From positions 64,857,067 to 64,921,066 of the forward strand of contig NC_063172.1 of assembly GCF_023159225.1 (NCBI RefSeq): a stretch of DNA of 64,000 nt, in the 5' to 3' direction. A program made the position numbers and the translations under genes. The notes below the pieces were generated by a model, which ran no database searches, had not been told where the DNA came from, and worked only from the letters and a program-made list of their open reading frames with translations. This document shows, in pieces, positions 34,447 through 45,429 of this stretch (the stretch's first letter is position 1; each line of letters starts with the position of its first letter). The DNA comes from Perognathus longimembris pacificus. Taxonomy: Eukaryota > Chordata > Mammalia > Rodentia > Heteromyidae.

Positions 34447-34555
34447 GGGTTTTAGAAGTGGCTATATGGCTCAAACCATAGAACACCAGCCTTGAGTATA
34501 AATCTAAGCAAGAGCATGAGGTCTTGGTGTGCACGCACACACACACACACACACG
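34447..34555 (+). mobile_element. Geo-like fragment ending in CA tract
   Basis: AGAAGTGGCTATATGGCTCA and ACACCAGCCTTGAGTATAAA are Geo. The copy runs into a CA microsatellite at 34536-34555. Confidence 0.65.
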
Positions 34556-34572
34556 TAAAAAAATAAAAACTG

Positions 34573-34806
34573 GGCTGGGGATATAGCCTAGTGGCAAGAG
34601 TGCCTGCCTCGGATACACGAGGCCCTAGGTTCGATTCCCCAGCACCACATATACAGAAAACGGCCAGAAGCGGCGCTGTGGCTCAAGTGGCAGAGTGCTA
34701 GCCTTGAGCGGGAAGAAGCCAGGGACAGTGCTCAGGCCCTGAGTCCAAGGCCCAGGACTGGCCAAAAATAAATAAATAAATAAAATAAAATAAAAAAATA
34801 AAAAAT
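34573..34806 (+). mobile_element. IDL-Geo SINE, best-preserved copy in the window
   Basis: Full dimer with intact Pol III boxes and an A-rich AATAAATAAAT tail. The flanking AAAAATAAAAACTG occurs on both sides (about 34559-34572 and 34807-34820), consistent with a target-site duplication. The low decay suggests a recent insertion. Confidence 0.93.
34584..34638 (+). promoter_or_regulatory. Internal Pol III promoter (A and B boxes) of IDL
   Basis: A box TAGCCTAGTGG at 34584-34594 fits TRGCNNAGYGG perfectly. B box GGTTCGATTCC at 34628-34638 fits GGTTCGANNCC perfectly. Spacing is as in tRNA genes. Confidence 0.8.
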
Positions 34807-34990
34807 AAAAAATAAAAACTGTATTTTGCAATCAGTGATTCATACTAATGTATGCACATATAGTTTAAATTCCATCAAAATTATAGATAGATAGATGCAT
34901 TATTTCTGCTTAGAGGTGGCTATAAAGGGTTCAGATTTGAAGCACAGGTAAAGAATAAACTATTGTTGTCCCCAAAAGAATATAGTTAAA

Positions 34991-35130
34991 GGGGGAAAGG
35001 GAAAGGGGGAGGGGGAGAAGGAACGAGGGAAGAGGTAACAAACAGTACAAGAAATGTATCCAATGCCTAACGTATGAAACTGTAACCTCTCTGTACCTCA
35101 GTATGACAATAAAAATTTAACAACCAAAAA
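34991..35130 (+). mobile_element. Very short 5'-truncated LINE-1 (3' end only)
   Basis: About 140 bases: the purine-rich tract GGGAAAGGGGGAGGGGGAG, then CAAGAAATGTATCCAATGCC, CTCTCTGTACCTCAGTATGA and an AATAAAAATTTAAC end. The 12-bp target-site duplication AATATAGTTAAA at 34979-34990 and 35131-35142 shows that it inserted at this size. Confidence 0.92.
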
Positions 35131-35142
35131 AATATAGTTAAA

Positions 35143-36724
35143 ATAGTATAAAACTGTATGAATGTTTCTGTTATAAACTGATGAAAGCCGAGCTCAGTGA
35201 GGTCGCGTTTGATGAACCTGAGCTGACATGTCAGTCAGCTAGCAGACATATGGTTTTCATACGGTGACACTCCCCCAATGCCAGGAAAATGCGAGATATT
35301 TCTGGCCTGCTTCCCCTCGTTTTCTCGAGTGTCATGTTCCCTGTACTCATGCCCACTCCCATGTATACACACATGTGCTTACACATGGACACAGATCCTT
35401 GTCATATTATTACACTGTATCATCCACTTGATCTCAGAAAGTCCATTAAATTTGCTTTGTCCTTGCTTCCCTAGAGGCACATTAGTCATCAAATTAACAT
35501 TTAATATCGAGGTTTCTTTTGTACAATCTGAATTTGAAAAAAAGGGTTTTCAGCTTCAAATTGAATGTACGTTTTCTTGTGAGTCCACTTATATTCTTTG
35601 AAGATACATTATATACATTATATTACACACTATATACTACATCACATATAAGCTATGTAGGCATACATATACAGATATATGAATAGCATGCTCAGAGACT
35701 CACTTTTTTACTCTTAGCAATTTTTTAAAAATACCTTTCCCTGATACAGATTTATAGCACCATTTCATGTCAGAAACTCGCCTTTCTGGGCACAACTGAA
35801 AACATGTAACTGTAAAAAAAAAAATAAAGAATTTTAATCTATTTCAAGATTGCATGTGGCACTGTGTTCATAGAATCTATTGCTCTAGTTACTGTACCAT
35901 TACATAATCAAGCATAATAAAACGTTTAATTTTTTACATGATAAAAAATCAGTTGAATGTGTCTCTTGGATAAATCTATTGTATTATTTGAGTCTCTATT
36001 TTGTGAATTTCAACAGTGCAATCTTAAGTAGATTGAATTATATAGGAATTCCCCGCTATTACTTTGCAAGCACGACAGAGGAAACTAATGGGAAGATGAA
36101 ATCACAGTGACACATTCACATAGTTATGACAAATATAACTGTACACACAAATATACCACACGTCTAGCCAAACTTTATCTTCAACCCCCAGCTTTGAGCA
36201 AGAGAGACATGTCTGTTCTAACTCTGAATTTCCTTTATCCAGACCTTAATGACACATAAATATTTGTAATTGAGTGCATACAGTATTTGCAAATATAAAT
36301 ACAATATGGTCTACCTTTATCTTCTAGACCGTTATATGGAGCGAGCTCTTTAGGCATACTGTATACAAACGGATGGCAGATGGCAATTGGATAAAACTAA
36401 TATACTGTCTGGCTCACAAATGAAGAAAAGTATCTAATGAGAACCATCTTCCATCCCTTCCCTAAGCATGCTGCCATTACAGAAGATAGGATTTCAATAA
36501 ATATAATGAATTATTTTCATTATAAACATACTACTGCCAATTTTTTATAAGGCAGTGTTTACATAATCACATCCCAAAAGCAAAGAGAAATGCTTATGGA
36601 TTTAAATTGAATTCATTCTGAAACCTATAATCATAATGATCTTTTAGAAACATTGCTTCAATAATTAAATAAATGAACATCCACAATTAGATCAAAAGAT
36701 CTGTCATCTTTTGACAGACAGGCA
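35143..36724. other. AT-rich single-copy DNA
   Basis: No repeat or exon recognised. The part 36460-36690 is dense in ATTA/TAAT cores and could be regulatory. A small foldback (TCAAAAGAT/ATCTTTTGA) lies at 36692-36714. Confidence 0.35.
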
Positions 36725-36726
36725 GA

Positions 36727-36769
<43 letters not shown>
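36725..36769. repeat. (CA)n microsatellite
   Basis: Near-perfect CA run. Confidence 0.97.
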
Positions 36770-36772
<3 letters not shown>

Positions 36773-36997
36773 TCCAATCTTTTTGAGATTTTAGGGTATG
36801 GTAAGATTTCTGATTAGGAAATCAAGCTCACTCCATCTTCTCAGTTACTCAAATTAAACTGGAACAACGAAACCATTATTAACTTAGAGTATTAAATCAT
36901 TACAAAAAATCTCAGATTTTAGAAAAGAGTAAAAGTATTCCCATCTCCATAGAACGCCTAAAACAATGAAGAATCACATGGTGTTATTGCTCAATGT

Positions 36998-37262
36998 TTC
37001 CCAGAATTCATGTAGTAGACAGCCAATCCTCAAAATGATGTGTAATAGTATTTAGAGGTGGAATCCTCAGGAGGTGATTGGATGTAGGGCATTCCCTTCA
37101 AGAATGACTTAATGTCCTTGGATGAGTAAACACTCACTGTGTTTTGTCTTGTGGTGATATAGCACGAACTCCTCACCAGATGTCCAGCTGTTGACAGTGC
37201 TCTGCATCTTTTTCCCAGCCTTCAGAACTGACAACTATAAACCTCTATTCCATGTACACTCC
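36998..37262 (+). mobile_element. MaLR/MLT1-type LTR remnant
   Basis: AGAGGTGGAATCCTCAGGAG, GTGATTGGATGTAGGGCATT and CCAGCCTTCAGAACTGACAA follow ancient MaLR LTR order. Decayed solo LTR without internal genes. Confidence 0.55.
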
Positions 37263-38294
37263 TTGACCCCACATATTTTACAATAGAGTAAGAGAAAGTG
37301 AACCCCAAGTCCCAGCTAGCTACCTAGTACTCTTCACTAATTTTAAACTTATCCTTCCAAATAAATAGTCAGTTTCTAAATATCTTTTGGGAAGTTCTTC
37401 TTTTCAGGCTGATTACAATAAGGAATAAGGGGACAATAAGGATGTTAAAGAAACTGGCATGAGTTCCACAATCACTTAGTTCCATCTAATTTGGTTAAAC
37501 ATATTGGAAAATACTAGATTCCAAGCATTTCCTAGGTCCTGAAAGACAAAGATGAATAAGGCAGCAAGATCCATTCTCGGGGAATTGAACCCCCCTCAGA
37601 GTGGAAAATATTAATGAGTAATGCTTGCTCAGAAGGAAAACTGTAGGAGAAACATGAAACAAATGAGAACTCCATGCTACCTCAAAACCAGCTCCTGACC
37701 TCTCTGAGAAGAGAATGCCTTTCTGTGAATAGGCATTTACAACATCTGGATATAGGTTTTCCCATTTACAAGGCTAGATTTGATGAGTTCATTCTTAAAC
37801 TATCAAACTATTCGTATTTTTGTACATCTAGACCAAGATTAAACCTTACTCATATTCTATGTTCATAAAGAATTTCAGCTTGTATGAATAAAATTATAAT
37901 AAAGATATCAAATCCTTAGTGGAAAAATCGGTATTAAGCCCACAAGAAACATTTAAAGGCACTCCCTCAAATTCTTATTATTCAACAACAACAACAAAAA
38001 ACAACTAAAGAAATCTACATAAGAATTTGTTGCTATGGGTCTTTAATATTTTGGGAAAAAACTGAAGATTACTTCTGATAGAGAGTTAGGCAGGAAGGTA
38101 TAAAATCTGATGACTGAAAACCATGGCTTGTGGCTTCCTAAGAAATCACACCGTGGACTGTTGAGGTTCGTAGAATAGCTTGTGGCATTCATTGACCTGC
38201 GGCCCCTGGAGCCCACTGACGGTGTACATGGAGATGACCCTCTCTTGAGATGGCTCTTACTTGAAGAAAGTTCATTCATATTTTGTAAATATTT
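37263..38294. other. Unclassified single-copy DNA
   Basis: No exon or repeat recognised. Confidence 0.4.
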
Positions 38295-38494
38295 TTGTGC
38301 CAGTCCTGGGGCTTGAACTGGGGGCCTTGGGTGTTTCCTCTTGAGCTTTATTTGCTCAAGAACAGTGCACTACCACTTGAACCACAGTTCCACTTCTGGC
38401 TTTTTGGTAGTTCATCAGAGATTCGAGTTTCACAGTCTTTCCTGCCCAGGATGGCTTCCAACTGCAAGCCTTGTATCTCATGCCTAAATCTTAG
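38295..38494 (-). mobile_element. SINE: 7SL-like/Geo dimer, reversed
   Basis: GGGGCTTGAACTGGGGGCCT and CACTACCACTTGAACCACAG are Geo. The 7SL-like half after GTTCATCAGAGATTCGAG is shortened. Confidence 0.78.
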
Positions 38495-38602
38495 GTTTCC
38501 TCATCTCAAAAATGGAGTGATAACAATACTTAGAAAACAAAATTGGTTTGAGAATTAAATGAGAGAATTACATGATCAAAGCCTGAAGAACAGTAGGCAT
38601 AC
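38494..38602 (+). mobile_element. MIR SINE remnant
   Basis: TTTCCTCATCTCAAAAATGG, GAGAATTAAATGAGAGAATT and GAACAGTAGGCATA match the MIR 3' half in order. Confidence 0.75.
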
Positions 38603-38617
38603 AGCCAAGAGGAACAA

Positions 38618-38827
38618 CTTCTTCCTTTCCTTCTTCCTTCTTTCTTTCCTTCATCCCTCCCTTTCTTTCTTTCCCTCCCTTTCTTTCTCCCTTCCTCCCA
38701 CCCTCTTTCTCCCTCTCTTGATTTTCTCCTGTCCTCTCTCTCTCCTCCTCCCTCCCTCCCTTCCTTTCTCCCTTCCCCATTCCTTCTTTCTTTCCCTCAT
38801 CTGTCTTTCTCTTGGCTCTTTCTTTGG
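38618..38827. repeat. 210-bp pyrimidine tract (CT-rich, TTCC/TTTC units)
   Basis: Almost every base on the plus strand is C or T. A 109-residue plus frame and a 108-residue minus frame across it are low-complexity products, not genes. Confidence 0.95.
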
Positions 38828-38884
38828 TCTTTCTCACGCTGCACTGACCCCTTCTAGGGACTTGTTCACGCGGCAGCAGGGCAC

Positions 38885-39990
38885 TTAGCAGCAAAAGATA
38901 TGAAGAGACATTTCACCAAAGAGTATTTTCAGGTCGAAAATTGACACATGGAAAAAATATTTATCCCCATTTGACATTAGGCGATGAAAGTTAAAAATCA
39001 AAGAGTGCTGTTGGCTATACATTCACCAAAAGGGATATAATTGAAAAATGGAAAGAATACTAAATGCTAAAAGAGAGCTAGAGAAGCAGAGCAGGGGTAA
39101 GAGAACGGTAGAGCCAGAGCAATAGCGATGGTTATCCTGATCAAAATATGTGCACACATCCATGGTAAAAATCCCTTGGTACAATTAGTACAGGTTTTCA
39201 AAGAAAGTAAAACAGGCTCTGTTGTGAGAGGAAGGTATCAGCAGGAGGTGGCAGGTTTGAACGGAGATGGTAAATGAGGATGAATATAGTTGAAGTGGTT
39301 TATTTGCATATGCAAATGACACAGTAAAATCTGTTGAAATCCTTTCAGAAAGGGTTAGGGAAATAAGAGAAAATGATGAAAGGAGTGAGTTTGATCATGA
39401 TACATCATAGCCATGTTTAGAAACATCTGAAACCTCCTCCTTGTATAACAACTGTATGCTAATAAAAAATAAATAATTAAAATGGTATGACCATTCTAGT
39501 GAACAGTTTGGCAGTTTCTGCTAGAAAATAAGCACGAAACTTCCATTTGACATAGCAATTGTACTCCTGGAAATTTACTGTAGAAAAAGATTTATGTTTA
39601 TAGCAGCTTTGTTTTTAATGGTCAAAAGCTGCCAGTTAATCCAACTGTCCCTCAGCAGGTGAGTGTTGGAACAAAGTAGTTCATCTTCACCATGGAAAAC
39701 TACTCAGCACCAAAGAGTAGACCAGACAACACAAACAATGACCCAGATGAATCTTCAGAGCATTATGTTAAACTGAAAAGGCCAATCTCAGTTACAAACT
39801 GTATTTATGCTCTTTGTAATATTCTTGTAATATTCTCTGTAGGAGAATGCAGTCATCATATTCAATGTATATCCTATGAAATTAAGAAAATGGAGAGGAG
39901 GGGTTGAGCTGGGAGGAAGAGGGGAAAATTATGAAAGGGGTGCTATAGATCAAAATGCATTGTATCATAAACTGATTTAACGATAAGAAA
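38885..39990 (+). mobile_element. Old LINE-1 ORF2 to 3' UTR, split by a younger L1 3' end
   Basis: Before the break: AGATATGAAGAGACATTTCA, and GATGAAAGTTAAAAATCAAA. After it: GAACAGTTTGGCAGTTTCTG, GCAATTGTACTCCTGGAAAT, CCATGGAAAACTACTCAGCA. The younger L1 occupies about 39080-39478. All frames are broken. Confidence 0.82.
39080..39478 (+). mobile_element. Younger LINE-1 3' end inserted in L1
   Basis: GTTAGGGAAATAAGAGAAAA, GAGTTTGATCATGATACATC and TGTATAACAACTGTATGCTA then AATAAAAAATAAAT mark the L1 3' terminus. It contains the octamer palindrome at 39302-39317. Confidence 0.75.
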
Positions 39991-40284
39991 AATATAATAT
40001 CATGTGCATAAAATTTTAGCAAAATTTCTAATCCTATCAAGTCAAGGAAATTGTTTTGCAATAGAATTATAGGCATTAACCGTTATTGAATGCTAGATAT
40101 ATACACTTGTTTCAATTTGGAGCAATACTTCTGGGTCTCTCAACTTGAAACACTTTTAGAGCTTGTCTTTCAGGTATCCTTTCAAATAACTGAGTAACAA
40201 TAGCAGATGAACAAAGCTACTCATTTATACTATTGTGTTTAATGTACATTATGATGGTTAGTCTCAATTTTCAATGTAATTGAA
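39991..40284. other. Unclassified AT-rich DNA
   Basis: Nothing recognised. Confidence 0.4.
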
Positions 40285-40690
40285 CTTTAAAAAAAATACC
40301 TGAGAGGTTAGTAAAGAACATTACTGTATTCATCTGTGGGGATGTTATTCCCAGAGACAGTTCCTCCACGAGAGTGCCAATCTAAGGAATGGATTAATTC
40401 GCTGATGGTCTCAAACCCAAATAGACAATTAGGGACTGTGGATCTGTGAAAGGAGAAGCTGGCTGGAGTAAGCAGGTCACCGGGGGAATGTGCGGAGCTA
40501 TAGCAGGCCCTGACTCTCGCTATAGTTCCACTCTGCTTCTACTCTGCTGGAATGCCATCTGCTCCTCTCTCCGTACTGGTCTCCATGGGACACGCAGTTT
40601 CTGCCATGCACTTTGGCCTGAACTCTTTCAAAGCGGGAGCCAAAATAAACCCTTCCACTCTTAGGCTGATTCAGTCAAGCAAGTATGAAT
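40285..40690 (+). mobile_element. Ancient interspersed repeat remnant, LTR-like
   Basis: GGAATGGATTAATTCGCTGA and GGGAGCCAAAATAAACCCTT are familiar from a widespread ancient mammalian interspersed repeat, possibly LTR-derived. I cannot name the family with confidence. Confidence 0.45.
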
Positions 40691-40832
40691 ATAAACATAC
40701 ATTTGTGCATGCCTAGATGAACATGCATATATATTCTTACACACATTATATACCTGAGTATACATGCACATGTGCATGCATGTATGCATGTGTACATACA
40801 CATATAATATACTCCTACACACATGTTTTCAA
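40691..40832. repeat. Degenerate alternating purine-pyrimidine tract
   Basis: Long stretches of CA/TG/TA steps such as CATGCACATGTGCATGCATG. Confidence 0.8.
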
Positions 40833-40935
40833 TGTAACCATCTTCCTTAGGCATACATCACTATGTATATGAGTATTCGATCACATAACATTCATTTCAT
40901 CTGATACATAAGATTTTCATCTTCATAACATTCTA

Positions 40936-40978
40936 TCCATTTATTTATTTATTTGTTTATTTATTTATTTATTTATAG
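40936..40978. repeat. (TTTA)n microsatellite
   Basis: About ten TTTA units. This is probably the A-tail of the reversed SINE that follows. Confidence 0.93.
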
Positions 40979-41545
40979 CAGAGATGGTATGAGCTGAGAG
41001 ATTTTTGCTTGCTAGACAAGTGCTCTGCCACTTGAACCAGGTCTCTAGGTTTGGGGGATTTTTTTTTTTTTTTGCTTTGGTTACTTTTTGGATAGAATAT
41101 TTGCCTTGGAACAATCTCAGCTCATTATTCTCCTACCATTGTGTCTTCCATAGCTGGTATTACAGTTAGGCCTCCATATACAGTTGTTGATTGTGATGGG
41201 ATCTCACTAATGTGTGTGTGCCTATGTGCATGTGCACAAGTGTGTGTATGTGTGCTGGTACTACGTCTTGAACTCAAAGCCTGGGCATTCTCTCCTAGCT
41301 ATTTCCTCTAGGCTAGTGTTCTACCACTTGAGTTATGCAGCTCCACTTCTGGCTTTATGCTGGGTAATTGGAAATGCAAGACTCCTAGGCTTTCTTGCCC
41401 TGGCTGGCTTTGAACCACAATCCTCAGATCTCAGCCTCCTGAGTAGCTACAATTCAGATGTGAACCACAGGCTCCTGGCTTTGCTAAATGGTTGCCCAGG
41501 CTAATCTCACAATATGATGCTCTCAATCTTTGCCTCTCAAGGAGC
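40979..41545 (-). mobile_element. Reversed ID/B1-like SINE, split by another SINE
   Basis: An ID-like part (GCTAGACAAGTGCTCTGCCA) and a 7SL-like part with GATGGGATCTCACTAATG up to about 41212 are continued after 41484 by GTTGCCCAGGCTAATCTCAC. The gap holds a TG tract and the 7SL-like/Geo SINE at 41250-41483. Confidence 0.65.
41250..41483 (-). mobile_element. SINE: 7SL-like/Geo dimer, reversed, nested
   Basis: ACGTCTTGAACTCAAAGCCT, GTTCTACCACTTGAGTTATG, then CTCAGATCTCAGCCTCCTGA and GAACCACAGGCTCCTGGC. Confidence 0.87.
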
Positions 41546-42128
41546 TCTATACCCAGTCTGTTCGTTCCATTCCTTTTCAAATAAAAGACATACTTTCCAA
41601 CCCTAAATTTCTGCTACTTTATCAAACAACATTGGTTTTTAGTAGGGAAAGCAGAATAAACATAGAAGGCCACTGTATTTCCAATATTAGTTGCTTAAAA
41701 TAGCCACCATCACTTGATATTCTCCAAAAAATACAAATAACTAAAAGGACATTAAATATGCATGAGTAATTAAAGGCGCACTTTTCAATATGAAATACTT
41801 GCCCAATACTTAGCCTGATTCACTAACTTTTGTCTAATATAGTCCCCTCCCCAGACTCAAACAGTTTCTTTACTTTGAGAGGCAATGGAGAAAACATTAT
41901 ACCACATTTCTAATGTAATATTTTTAGCTTATAGTATCTTTTACCTAAATACAAATGTGTGTAGCTTTCCTTTCTAAATTGTGCATTTTGTTTATCATAT
42001 TTTTTCTGGCCACTGGCAGAATTCTGCAAATAAAGGGTAATGATGGTATTTATAGGCACCCAGGTTAAAATGGAACCAGGCCTAAAACATTTCTGCTCCC
42101 CTTCCTATTAAAATACCTATAAAGATAT

Positions 42129-42130
<2 letters not shown>
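41546..42130. other. Unclassified single-copy DNA
   Basis: Nothing recognised. Confidence 0.4.

Positions 42131-42165
<35 letters not shown>
42131..42165. repeat. (CA)n microsatellite
   Basis: Perfect CA run. Confidence 0.97.
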
Positions 42166-42166
<1 letters not shown>

Positions 42167-42858
42167 CTACTATGCAAACACATGATATAAGAAAAGCTTG
42201 AAAAGCTGGAAATTTGGGTGCCTGGCCCTTAGAGTGAGAGTGTGGCTACCCACGTGGAGACTTGCCTGAGTGCTGGCCCTAGAGTCAGGCCTTCCCACTG
42301 TACCTACCAGCTTTCCTACCCCCCCCCTCCCCGCGCATATACTCAAGTGCCCAATACTGCCAGAGAGGGGAGGAAATGTCAAAAACGGCAATAGCCGAAA
42401 TACAGAAATAGTTGTAGTATTCATGTTATCTGCTTATTTATGTTATCCATGTATATTTATGTGTTTAAAATATGTTTATAGAGATACATTTTCTATTAAT
42501 TAGAGATATTTAGTTTAAAAACAAGACACGCTGCAGGGAGTACCAAAGTGACTTCTGCTAAGGGAAGGGATGAGATAACAGCTTTTGTTGTTCCTTCTAG
42601 TTCTGTTTGTTTTGTTACCAAGAGCATCATTTAAAATTTTGATTATAATTTTTAAAGAAAATTACATGTTGATCATGCAAATATCCTAGATTGTGGAGCA
42701 AACAAGATATGCTACATACCAACATTAATGTAAGTGATTCAAGCTGATTAAGAGCATATTCTCAAATTCTTTCTTTCTTCATTAACCAAAGAGGATAAGA
42801 TATTTGAATATGTAAATACTAGCAATTGACTAAAAAGATCTCTACAGCAAAAGTTGAC
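42166..42858. other. Unclassified single-copy DNA
   Basis: No exon or repeat recognised. Frames at 42170-42503 on both strands lack any domain. Confidence 0.4.
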
Positions 42859-43085
42859 GGAACCAGTTGAGCCTGTTGGTTCATGCCTACAATCCTACAA
42901 GTAGTGGATTCTATCTCCCAAGTAAAGATAGAACGATCAAGGTTCAGAGCCAATCTTGTCAAACAATGTTAGCAAGCTCTTATCTCAAAGAACCAGCTGA
43001 GCATGGTGATGCACATCTGTAAACTCAGTTATATAAAAGGCAAATGTAGGTGGATCACACTCCAAGGCAGGTTCAGGCAAAAAGT
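42859..43085 (+). mobile_element. Two decayed 7SL-like SINE halves
   Basis: TGTTGGTTCATGCCTACAAT begins one unit, and AGCATGGTGATGCACATCTG with AGGTGGATCACACTCCAAGG a second. It abuts L1. Confidence 0.6.
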
Positions 43086-43770
43086 GCAACTACATCACTG
43101 GCGGTGAAAGAAATGCAAATCAAAACAACATAGATTCCACCTCACCCCAGTAAGAATGTCCATTATCAGGAAAACTAACAATAACAAATGTTGGAGAGGA
43201 TGTGGCCAAAAGGGAACCCTACTTCATTGTTGGTAGGAATGTAAACTGGTTCAGCCACTCTGGAAAGCAGTATAGAGATTCCTCAGAAGGCTAAACATAG
43301 AGCTCCCTTATGACCCAGCTGCCCCACTTTTGGGCGTCTACCCAAAAGACCACAAACAAAATCACACCAAAGCCACCAGCACAACAATGTTCATCGCAGC
43401 ACAATTTGTCATTGCTAAAATATGGAACCAACTCAGATGCCCGTCAGTAGATGAGTGGATCAGGAAAATGTGGTATATATGCACAATGGAATTTTATGCC
43501 TCTATCAGAAAAAATGACATTGCCCCATTCATAAGGAAATGGAAGGACTTGGAAAAAATCATACTAAGTGAAGTGAGCCAGACCCAAAGAAACATGGACT
43601 CTATGGTTTCCCTCATAGGGAATAATTAGTACATGTCTAGGATAGTCATAGCAGAGGATCACAATAGCTCAATAGCTATGCCCTTATCAACACATAAGAT
43701 GATGCTAAGCAAAATTAACTCCAAGTTATGGACACAAGTGGTATATCGTTGTAGTTACTTTCAAATTAAT
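43086..43770 (+). mobile_element. LINE-1 ORF2 C-terminus plus start of 3' UTR
   Basis: CATCACTGGCGGTGAAAGAA and TAGATTCCACCTCACCCCAG to the ORF2 stop at 43627-43629 (frame 43330-43629 is open, ending in the conserved SLIGNN). The piece stops about 140 bases into the 3' UTR and has no poly(A), so its 3' end is missing or displaced. Confidence 0.93.
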
Positions 43771-44827
43771 GGCTTTTTGAAAAGCATTCAATTTAAAATG
43801 TAATGCCTTTTGATTTAAATATCTGTAACAGTAAAAAAACAAGCCAAATTGTTGTTTAATTCTCCTTGGCATATCTGATTAAAGCATACCACTGATCTGC
43901 TACAAACAGGGAAATCAGTAAGGCATTCAAGTCCTGACTAATGAAAATAAATAGCTATTGTAACTCTTAGAAATTCTTTAAATATGTTGAAGTCTAGACA
44001 ATTCATAAGTCAGGAAGATGAAGTGCAAGAATAGGTAAAACAATAAATCACATTGATATTTTCAGAAAAAGTACAACTGTTACCTTCATAAAAGCAAAAT
44101 TTTCTTAGTATTTAGTGCAAGCAATATTCTATGAGTTTGTTTCTCCCATAACTTTGCAAAAACCCTCAGAAACGGCTTCATATTCATAAGAATTAAACAA
44201 ACTATTTGAGAATTATGAACGTAGTAAAACCAAGGCAGTAGGTATTAGGAAACATAATAAAATGTTCAATAGTGTGTTCTAATGCAAATTAAAATTATAT
44301 TGCCCAATAGCACTCTTAGATACCAGTAGCAATTGGCTAAAATTTTTTGAACCCTCACAATAACATAAAGATATAGAAAGCTTTAATAAATCAATGTAAC
44401 AGATATTAAGAGATCAACATCAAGAAGAATTCTGTCAGGAAAAAGAATTAGTAATTAGATGTATAATATTATAAGGACATCTATACTTCTCTTGTAATTT
44501 GTAGTTTTAATATCCCTTTGAAGGGTCTTACCTCTTTTTTCACAATCTGGACAAATAACAAAATATTTTTAAAAGTATTGTACTTGTGAAGAAAAACTAT
44601 TAAAGACAGTTAGATAATTAAGATAGGCATTGGTCATGACAAGACCACCATTCATTATCAAAGCTACAATTCTTGCTTCTCTGTTAGGTGTGTATGCAAG
44701 TTCTGAATGGAGCAGGGCACTGATCAAAATGTGTGGGAGATGAGGTCTTTAGGACAGGGTGGACTTGCAGAAATGTTGTCTACAGGCACCTGGGTCAGAC
44801 TTTTGTTGATTGGGTTATTATATCTAT

Positions 44828-44828
<1 letters not shown>
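43771..44828. other. AT-rich single-copy DNA
   Basis: No repeat or exon recognised. Confidence 0.4.

Positions 44829-44885
<57 letters not shown>
44829..44885. repeat. (GATA)n microsatellite, about 14 units
   Basis: Perfect tetranucleotide run. Confidence 0.98.
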
Positions 44886-44886
<1 letters not shown>

Positions 44887-45174
44887 TCTCCTGGTAAATT
44901 CAAGACTCCAACCCAGTGTTGTAACTACTAGTTGTCTAGGTTGCACAAAAATTAGCCTTTTCCAACTTTTGTAGGAGGAATATATTTTACTTTGTTATTT
45001 GGTCCTCATTTAGCCAAAGCCTGTCGGAGAGATTACAGGAATCATTCAGGTCTTCACCAAACTCCCATTTTCTCTGAGAAGGCCTTACATATGGATGAGT
45101 AGTTTTTATATACACTATTATATTCTGCTTTTCTCTCCATTATTTGTAGAGTTATATGCCCACCCCTGCAGAAG
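44886..45174. other. Unclassified DNA
   Basis: Nothing recognised. Confidence 0.4.
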
Positions 45175-45275
45175 AAAGCTAGAGCTGGAGCTGTGTCTCA
45201 AGAGGTAGAGTGCTGGCCTTGAGTCACAAAGCTTAGGGACAGGACCTAGGCCCTGAATTCAAACTGTAAGACCCC

Positions 45276-45280
<5 letters not shown>
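45175..45280 (+). mobile_element. Geo monomer fragment
   Basis: GGAGCTGTGTCTCAAGAGGT, AGTGCTGGCCTTGAGTCACA and AGGCCCTGAATTCAAACTGT are Geo. The tail becomes a CA tract. Confidence 0.75.
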
Positions 45281-45312
<32 letters not shown>

Positions 45313-45379
45313 ACAAAGAAATGATCATTTGTAGGAAAATGGACAGGACCTAGGCCCTGAATTCAAACTGTAAGACCCC

Positions 45380-45429
<50 letters not shown>

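Noticed and set aside
34584..34638. tRNA-Ala-like sequence as a real tRNA gene
   Set aside because: It is the head of an IDL-Geo SINE with an A-tail and target-site duplication, repeated across the window.
36692..36714. Small foldback TCAAAAGAT/ATCTTTTGA
   Set aside because: Nine-base arms in AT-rich DNA are not unusual.
38559..38894. Pair of about 109-residue frames on opposite strands
   Set aside because: Products of the CT-rich tract.
44829..44885. Tandem GATA units as a regulatory GATA-factor cluster
   Set aside because: A perfect tetranucleotide microsatellite is the simpler explanation.
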